From Trissonchulus latispiculum (lineage: Eukaryota; Nematoda; Enoplea; Enoplida; Ironidae): DNA of 64,000 nucleotides. Below are positions 56,381 to 64,000 of this stretch, in pieces. A program made the position numbers and the translations under genes. The stretch lies in contig JASAND010026111.1 of NCBI GenBank assembly GCA_030248195.1, positions 1-64,000 of the forward strand. The letters run 5' to 3'. The notes beneath the pieces are model-generated. The model searched no databases and was not told the origin of the DNA. It was given only the letters and a program-made list of their open reading frames with translations. Within the stretch, counting starts at the first letter, position 1; each line of letters opens with the position of its first letter.

Positions 56381-58872
56381 GAAATAAACTAACTTCTTGG
56401 ATACCTTCTTGGATTAGACATCGATATTCGATAATAATGATAAAAATTGAGAATAAAGGCGTTGGTGTGATTGTGCTTGGAATGACTGCCGGTGTGATGT
56501 CATTCATGCGAGCGTTTTGAGTGAACTACACTCAGAAAAGTAACTGATTAGAGACTTCAACACATGTGTTCATCAGCTGTACTACGTTGCAGCAGATCTC
56601 AGAGAGCTTGCTTGTATTGCGGTACCTGTTGGTTACTGCACACTAATTTGAAAGAAAAGTGATGACAGCTGCTTTCGTTTTGTGGAAAGGCAGTTTGATT
56701 TTTCTCTTTTAAGGTGGTAGAACCACTTGCGGGAATTTCGACGAAATCTTGTTATGGATGAAGCAATCTTAGCAAAATTTTAGGTGAAGGAATTTAACGG
56801 GCAGGGTATCTGTATAAAGTTTTGGTGTTAGAGAGCGCATAATTGGCTGGCTACCATCATGGCTTTGGGCATGTGCAAACAATCACAATTTGATTTAAGT
56901 TTTATATGATTTCTTTGACTCTACCACGTGAAAGAGCGCGAAAAGCGTTTTGAAATGATGTGCATACAAACTAGAGAAAAATGCATTATGAATTAATTAC
57001 TTTTTCACCTGGCAGTATCTTTCTTCACAAATGAATTATTTATTTTGCAAATTTATTCACCTACCCCACCAGCCTGTTAAATTATTTTAATAATTTTTTT
57101 TATTTTAAACATTATTTCATAAATCCGACAATTTATTTCGTCTATGGGCATCATCGAGGGCTCCAGTTAATCAATTTATTTAATTACCTAATTTTCGCCT
57201 GGCAGTATCTTTCTGCAAAAACAAAATACTTAGTTTTGCATATTAATAACATTTGAGTTTAGTTGGAATTGGAGTTAAAATTGGTAATTGCATAGCTAGT
57301 GCAAAACCAAGCCAACGATCTGCTGCTTGCATCGTGATTGGCTAGCGGTATTCTTTGAAGTAAATAGACAAGCGTAAGTCTATTTCCTCTTTCCTATTCT
57401 ATTTTCAGAGTGTAAGCGCGACTAATTCAATTAGCACAGTTTAAGTGAATGGAAAATAGGAAATAGACTATAGGGCGTCAGAAAACTGGCCTATTCTGCG
57501 AAAAACCGTGCAAGAATAGGATGGCGGTTGGGTCCCTTGACACCCTTGACAGTACTTGAGGAATATAGCAATATTAGAAAATGCTGACCGATAAGTCCAA
57601 AAATGAAATATTGTTTGGACTCCGAACCTAAGTGTTTGTGCAAACAAAGAGCCGTAGCTAATTTTGCTACATATGAAGGAATTCTGCATACCGGAACTAG
57701 TCAAAGCCTCTCCAAACATTAAAAGAACGCTAATTGCTCATATCAGCATATTTTAAAATTGCTGAACATTATACTTATGCATTTACATGCTTCGATAACA
57801 CTGATGATTTACAAACAGCTATTTCAGGTCGTGTTGCCACAATTACCATGAATTGCCACTCTTGTCAAATTAACTTATTTACGACCCTTGTCTGAAATCT
57901 CACTCTTTGGATGAAACCGGGATGTCACCTTCAAATTTCTTTGCTCAGCTTAGATTGATTTTGAAGTGTTCATGTTGAGTGCTACCAGACCGCGGGTAGG
58001 ATTTTGGGTGCGTAGCTTGCGGCGACAATATATTTTTTCTGGTTTGTAAATACATAGTCTGTCTGTACTCAACAAAAATTTAACCGATCGATAAGAAATT
58101 TGATGCATATCCGCTTTAATCTCCCTTTTTTTGTTAACGTCTGACTTGTAACGCGCAAACGTTCTGAAACTTACACGAATTGGCAATGTGTTTCCTCAAA
58201 ACCGAACCGCAAGAGAAAATATTCCGCTTCTACTGTCCCAGCGAGCTATCACCAGTGAGAAGAAAAAATCTCATAGTATCTGTTTTTATAAAGGGAATTC
58301 GTTTGTGTGTTAATTTTTGATCGACAGACTTTGTACATAGCTAACATTTCATTGAATGGGGTTTGGAATTCTTTTATTCTGCAGTTATTAGACATCACAT
58401 TTGACGTAATCTTTTATTTTGCTTGCTCAGGAATCAAAGATTAGTCGTTTACGATAATACAGCTACACCATTAATGCAAGTTGAAATTCATTCACGTCTC
58501 ATTTGGTTGAGTGACTTTTTTTGTGAACAAAGTCTGCTGGATAGGAGGCTGCTGCCAGAACAAACCCAGACTTCTGAGTGTTTAGTAAATAAGTCAGATC
58601 ACAAAAACAAAATCAAAAAAATCATTAATTAACATAATAAATATTAATCTTAAAGGTGGCATTGATGAGTAGCATTTCAGTGGATGTAAAAGATTCTGGA
58701 AGAACAGGGATGAACCCCAGGCCAGGTTCAGTTTCAAACCTTCTGGCTGTGTTTAGCGCTGAAGATATGCATAGCAGTCCATTTTTATCTAAGGAGCCAG
58801 ATAGGAGCCTGATACAGCTTGTGCTACGGTAGATTTAGCATGTAGGTTAAATTAGCTATAACTATGCTGCTT
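56381..58872. other. Non-coding stretch
   Basis: No gene is supported. TTAAGGTGGTAGAACCAC at 56709-56726 resembles the left end of the TTAA element at 10.9 kb, but no matching right end was found. The CTGGCAGTATCTTTCT string is present twice (57008 and 57200). A short inverted pair, AATAGACTTACGCTTG-type, lies at 57365-57470. Open frames at 57468-57719 and 57950-58186 (minus) lack domains. Confidence 0.4.
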
Positions 58873-59022
58873 CTACTGCATTATCCGAGTCAGTAACCAA
58901 AGAGAGTTAAACGCAAATTTCTTTAATGATAAAATACATGGTATAGATAACTTTCAAACTTGTTCAGGCACATCAGTTGTTATAATATACATCAGCATAG
59001 GTATGATAGCGCTTTCATAACA
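58873..59022 (-). repeat. Partial LTR, related to the LTR at 62.36-62.61 kb
   Basis: It shares GTCAGTAACCAAAGAGAGTT, TTTAATGATAAAATACATGG and TAGATAACTTTCAAACTTGT with the complete LTR, in the same orientation. It starts at the TGT end (59022, minus strand) and breaks off near 58873, so about 90 bp of the LTR's far end are missing. Confidence 0.75.
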
Positions 59023-59433
59023 CGGAGTTGTATAAAACATAACACTGTTATCTTGCTGATTATTTCTCGGTCAGCTTTTGTGTTTGAGTTCAGCGTTCTG
59101 AATTCAGCTAACTGTGGCTTGCAAAAATTAAAGTATTTCTTCACTCTTCCTCAAAAAGTTCGGCGTCTGCCAGTTGATATCTTACAGACAGCGTTTTGTC
59201 GGCTATGTTTTTGGAAACAGTGTCAGTATGTATATACCCGTGTAAAGTCCAGTACATATATGCGTGTCCTTTGCAAGTATTCGCAGTACGTTTGATAGGT
59301 ATTCACGTTTCATGTCACTGCGGTTTATTGGTCTAGACATTGGGTATGTAAGTGTTTCCGCGGGATTTGAATATGCAAATTAATTATGCAAATAAGGTAT
59401 GCCCTACATATATGTCTGTATGTAGGTTAGTGT
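59023..59433. other. Stretch upstream of the DIRS-type remnant
   Basis: There is one open frame without a domain (to 59295). It may include the 5' untranslated part of the DIRS-type element. ATGCAAATTAATTATGCAAAT near 59372 is an imperfect direct repeat. Confidence 0.35.
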
Positions 59434-60219
59434 TTGTGTTTTCCGCTTTTTGGTATGCCTCGCTCGCGTACTTCTAGTCGCTATCATTCCCAGAGCTCCA
59501 GCAGAACGACTGCTAGTCGTTCTACATCAGTTAGTCAGAGATCTGCTTCATCTCATCCTTTCAGGGCTGCCTCTGCTGCTCCAGGGTCAGATCGACGCAA
59601 AGGGTTTTCTAGCCGTTCAACTTCTTCGACCCATTCTTCAGCTGCAGCCAAATCAGCGAGCTCGGATGCTTCCCCAGTGCGTGAGGACGTTTCCTCGCGA
59701 TCTCACTCGCGGTCGCCCACGCCGCCTAGATCTTCCAGGCGATAGGCAGTTCATTCACCTTCAGCGGTTGGAGGATTACCTCTACCACGGTTTTACGGTA
59801 AAGATAATCCTCTTCCTGCTGTCTGCCATAAATCAGCACTGGATGAACTGGTCGGGCCAACCTCCCGGTTGCGCCCCACTCTTTCATTGACTAAATGGGC
59901 CCGCCAACACTGGGAGGGTTGGTCCTCTGACGTCCTGAAACAGGACGATGGCGTCTACCAGAAGCTGGTTATGCCTGAGGCGGCTCTCTCTGTCTTTGAG
60001 CCTCCGTCCCTGGACAGAGCTCACAAGCATCTGTTCTCTGCGGAACGGAAGGCTGAGGAAGCAAGAGTCGTGGCCATACAGCAAGGCGTCATATCTGCTG
60101 CCTGCGGCATTGCCGCTTATCTTGGGCAAGCGGCCGATCGTGTCAAGAAAATTCGCCGGCGGCAACGCCGTGGCAGGCGGCTCCGCGCTTCGGCTAAAAC
60201 AGTACAGTTTGTCGTCTGA
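59434..60219 (+). pseudogene. Gag-like ORF of a DIRS-type element, with one in-frame stop
   Basis: One continuous plus-strand frame is broken only by TAG at 59743-59745. The first part (from MPRSRTSSRYHS at about 59455) is Ser/Arg-rich, like an RNA-binding disordered region. After the stop comes a more ordered segment with WARQHWEGW, a long alanine-rich helix (AERKAEEARVVAIQQ..) and a basic RRRQRRGRR block. The frame stops at 60217-60219. After four stops within 84 nt, the same phase resumes at 60301 with an RG-rich tail (GRGRFRGNHHPRG) of the sort seen at gag C-termini. Its place directly before a DIRS-like RT supports a gag role. There is no zinc knuckle. Confidence 0.6.
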
Positions 60220-60303
60220 CATCTGACTTTACATCTGACTTTGACTTTACTTTTATCAGTCTCATGACGAACCTAATCTAACGCCGCGTAGTTCTGTTTT
60301 CAG
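60202..60303 (+). other. Possible 102-nt intron in the DIRS-type gag
   Basis: Sequence between GTACAG (60202) and TTCTGTTTTCAG (ending 60303) contains all four in-frame stops. Its length is a multiple of three, and its removal would keep the frame into the RG-rich tail that ends at TGA near 60417. The donor is weak and the acceptor good. Simple decay by mutation is the alternative. Confidence 0.4.
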
Positions 60304-60790
60304 GGAAGAGGCCGCTTTAGAGGAAACCACCACCCGCGTGGAACTGGACGCTTTTCAGACCGCGGACGCTTCTCACGTGGATCCCGACGTGGTCGGAAGG
60401 ATCATCCCCAGACCTGATCTACTGCCTTCTTCTACAGCCAGCAGCCTACGTGTAAGTTCTATGTGTTCTTTGCAACAGTTGTTTTCTGCCACATTCGCCC
60501 AACTGGGCGTTATTTCCCGCAATACGGGGTTGAATTCTTGTGTAGTGCAAATCGGCGATTTCCCTGTAGGGGGGCGCCTGCGCTTTCTTGAACACAGGTG
60601 GAGGCAAATCACTTCCAATTCTTTGGTTTTACAAATAGTTTCGGGTTATTTTATTGAATTTTGACGGAGCCCTCATGTCAAAAAGAATGTTACCACCGCG
60701 TTTAAAACCGTGCAGATGAGGCTGTTTTTCTGAAGGAACTGCATGCTCTCGTAGAGAGGCAAACTGTTAAACCTCTACCAGCAAATCTTG
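60304..60790 (+). pseudogene. N-terminal fragment of a DIRS-type reverse transcriptase
   Basis: The frame ending at 60664 has PVGGRLRFLEHRWRQIT (GGRLRF from about 60569), followed by a hydrophobic VLQIVSGY segment. This is the characteristic start of RT in DIRS/Ngaro-like tyrosine-recombinase retrotransposons. After a stop and a frame change near 60710, a third stretch reads as ELHALVERQTVKPLP, again the pattern that follows in this family (leading to the conserved V-P). Similarity ends by about 60790, so the catalytic core, RNase H and tyrosine recombinase are missing. It is inactive. Confidence 0.75.
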
Positions 60791-61480
60791 TCCAATTTAC
60801 AGTTATTATTAGCAATTGCTGTTCACAAACAAAAGTAAGACATATTCTTAGTGACTCAATATTCTCAACTTCAGCTTCAACTTCCAAACAATGAGTCATT
60901 GATTTTTGCTAATTTTTTAGCAATACTTGGTTCTGCCTTATTCATCAGACTGCTAAAGGAAACTAAAAGTATACGTACTGCTCAAACGCAAAATTAAGCT
61001 TATACTTGCTGTGCGGCTTCTGCGCCGACATCATTCTATCTTATGATTATAGTTTCATTGCCATTTAGATTTTAAGTATTTTTGTTAATGCACACTACAG
61101 TACTATATTATTGTGCGGCTCAATGGAAAATTAATTAGTTAAATAACTTAGCAAAAATAGCAACTTCTGCGGCTAGCTGCAAATTTTTTGGCTGTATTAG
61201 TCTGCATCGATATTCCAAACTTCCACAAAGTGAGTAAATCCTCTAAGGAGATTCTGCAATGCATTTTCAGAAATGCACAGATTCAGATGCACAGTAAAAC
61301 CATAACTTCAGTTTCTGATAAAAATCTTAATCCTGTAAATCTCAAAATATTTATGAATTATCCGTATCTGACGACCTTGTATTACCATATCGGCTGTGGT
61401 CACCGAGTTTCATTATAATCTATCGGAAACTAAATTCAAACCGTCAGGGGACAGTCGGTCGTTCCAAATCCTAAGACACT
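60791..61480. other. Non-coding stretch
   Basis: This is AT-rich sequence after the RT break point. Open frames up to 76 codons (61188-61418) show no domain. Confidence 0.4.
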
Positions 61481-61774
61481 ATGCCCTCTTCCTCTTCGGT
61501 ATTAGACAAATATAAGCCTTATCAAAATGCACTAAAGCACAACAAGTCTTATCAGAATGCTATAAATAATGCAAGTCTTGCCAGAGGGCAAAATTCAAAA
61601 AGTTTAGGGCGCGCACTTTCGTACCGAAGTCTTCTGCTCGATCAACTCAAGCCAAAAAATAAGGTTCGTGAGCATATAAAGTCATCCTATCCTAAACAAA
61701 ATTCGTTTCGTTGTGCATCTGTAGTCAAAAGCTTGCTTGCAGAAATCATTAAAGCCGGTCTTTCTTCATTCTAA
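61481..61774 (+). CDS. Unrecognised 97-residue basic frame
   Basis: The frame begins at ATG 61481 and stops at TAA 61772-61774. It is rich in Ser, Lys, Asn and Leu, with an internal near-repeat (KPYQNALKHN / KSYQNAINNA) and one Cys. It has no signal peptide, no membrane segment and no family I recognise. There is no splice acceptor right before the ATG, unlike the three better-supported genes. It lies between retroelement remnants, so it may be a transposon-derived fragment or a chance frame; the short repeat and the absence of poly-F/I content are the only arguments for coding. Confidence 0.3.
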   Translation: MPSSSSVLDKYKPYQNALKHNKSYQNAINNASLARGQNSKSLGRALSYRSLLLDQLKPKNKVREHIKSSYPKQNSFRCASVVKSLLAEIIKAGLSSF

Positions 61775-62363
61775 TTGTAAACTTTAAAATATTGCAAAGA
61801 AATTAAGTGGCAGCCGTTAAAGGTTAAAGCTTTTCTGGTGTTGGAATTCAGCATGCCTGGGAGCCACTGCAAAGTTGGCAATTTGACTTTATCATTTCTC
61901 AGATCTAACAAAAAATTTGTCTTAGCTGATTGTTGATTTCCATATCGTTCTCGGCAAATTCCTGCATTTTGTAAAACTAAAAACTTGAATAATAGGTTTT
62001 GAGTGACAGCCAACCCTCAGGTTAGACTTTTGGCCCTGGTATACACCGGGAATTACATATGTGGCATACGCAGACATACACAATATGATTAGACATCAAT
62101 AAATCTTCACAGTCAACCACCAAGTATTTCAAGACAAATAATTTGGAGTCTAAATTCTTAGATAGCATTCCGGGTTGTTGGCACATCAAATATCACGTCT
62201 GTGTCCGGAATAGATCACATTGTTACGCATTAAAACGCTGATGATTGATTTCTAAACTTTCAAAGCGAGCAGTCACAGCGACTATTAAATTCAAAATTCA
62301 CGAATCGAGTTCATATCAGTAAAGTCAACATAGAAATTGAGGGAACCACGCTCTGCCACCAAA
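61775..62363. other. Non-coding stretch including a primer-binding site
   Basis: Nothing coding was recognised. At 62351-62363 the minus strand reads TTTGGTGGCAGAG directly after the LTR end, the position and style of a tRNA primer-binding site of a Ty3-like element. The internal region that should follow (lower coordinates) has no gag frame. Confidence 0.45.
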
Positions 62364-62607
62364 TGTAGCAGATCGAATTCCGGCGAGTGTGTTGGTGGAA
62401 GCATAATAATGTATCCAGTAAGTAACCCAAAACTGGACCTGTTACTGCAGGGTCTAGATCGCAGTTGAGTCAGTAACCAAAGAGAGTTAAATGCAAATGT
62501 CTTTAATGATAAAATACATGGCATAGATAACTTTCAAACTTGTTCAGACACATTAATAGTTATTATATACAGTAGCCTAGGTATGATAAGCCTAGAACGC
62601 TGTGACA
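62364..62607 (-). repeat. 244-bp LTR of a minus-strand retroelement, with adjacent primer-binding site
   Basis: On the minus strand it begins TGTCACAGCGTTCTAGGC (62607) and ends GCTACA (62364), the TG..CA form of LTRs. It is followed at once by TTTGGTGGCAGAGCG, a typical primer-binding site. A second, partial copy lies at 58873-59022. The coding part of the element is missing. Confidence 0.75.
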
Positions 62608-63340
62608 CCTCCATCCTAAGCAGGGCTTAGGTAGTTACCTTGTTTTCGTAGCTAGCTTAGCTTAGCTAGGTTAGCTTTACGTATGTTTTTGTCTTTATTC
62701 AAGTTCTATGCTCTAGTTCTTTATTCAACCTAGCCCTTCCCATAATTTTTAATTATTTTTCCGCTAATTCCTGTCACTCTTAATTCACCCTTTCCTCCTT
62801 CCCCTTTGATTTGCGGGGTTGTCCCCGCTTTTTCGAACTGAACACTTCCACAAGCCTCGTCTTCCAATTCCCCTTTTTGCTGCTCCCTTTCTATCTTTTT
62901 CTGGTTCCCTATCCCGGTTTGTTTCCCTTTTATTGCTTGTGTTGTCACCACTTACTTTCTGGTAGCTTTGTATCGACTAAATCCTTATCAGTCGAGTGGC
63001 ACATTTCCTGTCCCATTTCTTTAAATTCATTTGTCGTATCGTAACCGACTTTTGTACCTTGCCGTCTGCTTGTGCTCTCTTTGTTGGCTGTTCTCCGGTT
63101 CTTATGAACTGCTGTTGGATAGCCCAAGAATTGTGCTTTGTCCCTACTTTTGGTACCCAAAAGGGCGTCCCCAAAAATTTATCTGTCCTCCTGGCGAGGT
63201 TTGTCAGCGTTATATGAGCCGCCTGAATTTAAGATCTCCACCTGGCAGGTCAGCATTTCATTGCGCCAATCCTAGTTGTGGCGTGAAGCTGTGTGGTTTT
63301 ATACCCGGCTCACCCATTACAATTTAACAATTCCTACAAA
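62608..63340. other. Unassigned stretch with open frames
   Basis: The plus strand is pyrimidine-rich (62.75-62.95 kb). The frame 63031-63327 ends with several Cys (ICPPGEVCQ, HCANPSCGVKLCGF) that could be a zinc-binding tail. No Met, splice site or neighbour makes it convincing, so I do not call a gene. Confidence 0.3.
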
Positions 63341-64000
63341 ATAAATACCATCTTTAAAAAATTATGGAACCGGTTACATGGGATTAGTAAAGTGCACTTA
63401 TTCTAACACGATGGATTAACTGCAATTAAATTATCTAAACATTTTAATACCTTTAATAATCCCGTATATATATTTGACTTCCAAGCTTATGTACGAGTTT
63501 GATGCTGATAGAGAAATTGAAAGTTGCTCTGGTTTTTAAAAGTTAAAAATTTGGAAATGCGTATTGTGCAACCATGAGGAAAAATTAAGCTTTAATACAT
63601 TGGACCAGTTTAAAATTTGAGTAATTGCATTTTACTTCGAAAAAACATGCACAATTAGCCACCGTTTCGATTAAGTCAAATTGAAACCACACAAAATAAT
63701 TGCACTGTATGTGGGAACTTTGACAGTTTGACGCCTACAATTGAAGCTGATTTTTCAACTTTACAGTTCCTGCTTAAAAATTGACTATATTAACGTGAAA
63801 TCTTTGTGTTTTGTGCGCAGTTGAAGTTTCTAGGCAGTGGCAGCAAATCTGTTGTTTCGGATTTGACCCAAAGTTTCTTTACAGGCTGCTGTATGTGCGC
63901 AACTATTTCAGTCAAATCATTTTGAACAAAGTTTATTTGCCTTGGTCGACGTCCAATCATCGTTCGTACTTCATTAGTTCCCATACCAGCAGATTCACTC
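63341..64000 (+). repeat. Dispersed duplication, copy 2 (partner at 48.6-49.64 kb)
   Basis: This is collinear with 48.6-49.64 kb to the window end. It lacks the AAGGTGCATTC MITE and the 49269-49309 palindrome region, and is diverged by many substitutions. It continues past the window. Confidence 0.75.

Noticed and set aside
56355..56507. N-terminal extension of the Cys-rich protein upstream of 56354
   Set aside because: The frame is open, but it crosses a strong splice acceptor and would put 51 residues before a clear signal peptide.
59450..59890. 146-codon Leu/Arg-rich frame overlapping the Ser/Arg-rich gag-like frame
   Set aside because: The Ser/Arg-rich frame continues, apart from one stop, into the ordered gag part, while this one ends without any domain.
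63031..63327. Zinc-finger-like gene at the right end
   Set aside because: Only a few Cys/His near the end resemble a zinc site. There is no convincing start, splice site or repeat of the pattern.

Overview
The window looks like nuclear DNA of an invertebrate animal. It is AT-rich and gene-poor, carries spliceable genes with GT/AG sites, a tRNA-derived SINE, and remnants of animal-type retroelements: a Penelope-like RT, a Ty3-like gag/protease, a DIRS-type RT and a small LTR with primer-binding site. It also holds many foldback or MITE-like DNA elements. I cannot name the phylum from the sequence. There are no bacterial operons, ribosome binding sites or CRISPR arrays.

Layout. 1-4.4 kb is unassigned AT-rich DNA with one nested terminal-inverted-repeat (TIR) element. 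4.78-20.04 kb looks like a decayed minus-strand Penelope-like element: two long direct repeats (4.78-6.16 and 18.33-20.04 kb), each ending in tandem ~220-bp units, with a truncated RT beside the left one. Between the repeats lies a Ty3-like element with proline-rich gag, capsid, CCHC knuckle and aspartic protease, but no visible RT, RNase H or integrase. Its gag-pro region is itself interrupted by a 980-bp TTAA-flanked DNA element. 20.3-21.0 kb is a foldback element. 21.1-35.3 kb is a large tandem array with units of about 7.0 and 5.5 kb and a deleted third unit; parts are almost identical, and single units differ by nested insertions. 35.3-44.7 kb is mostly non-coding with several more TIR elements and a tRNA-derived SINE.

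The host genes I can support lie in 44.7-56.4 kb. They are a rhodopsin-like GPCR (plus strand) with a likely small 3' exon, a tRNA-Cys-like sequence, a 74-aa secreted charged peptide (plus), and a 470-aa secreted Cys-rich, Thr-rich repeat protein (minus). All three protein genes have a splice acceptor 12-24 nt upstream of their ATG, which points to a 5'-UTR intron or to spliced-leader trans-splicing as a shared local gene structure. Foldback elements fill the spaces between them. 58.8-62.6 kb holds a DIRS-type remnant between two related LTR pieces. The last ~650 bp is a diverged direct copy of 48.6-49.6 kb.

The genes show no common pathway beyond two of them being secreted and one being a membrane receptor. 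The window mainly records layered transposon insertion and segmental duplication.
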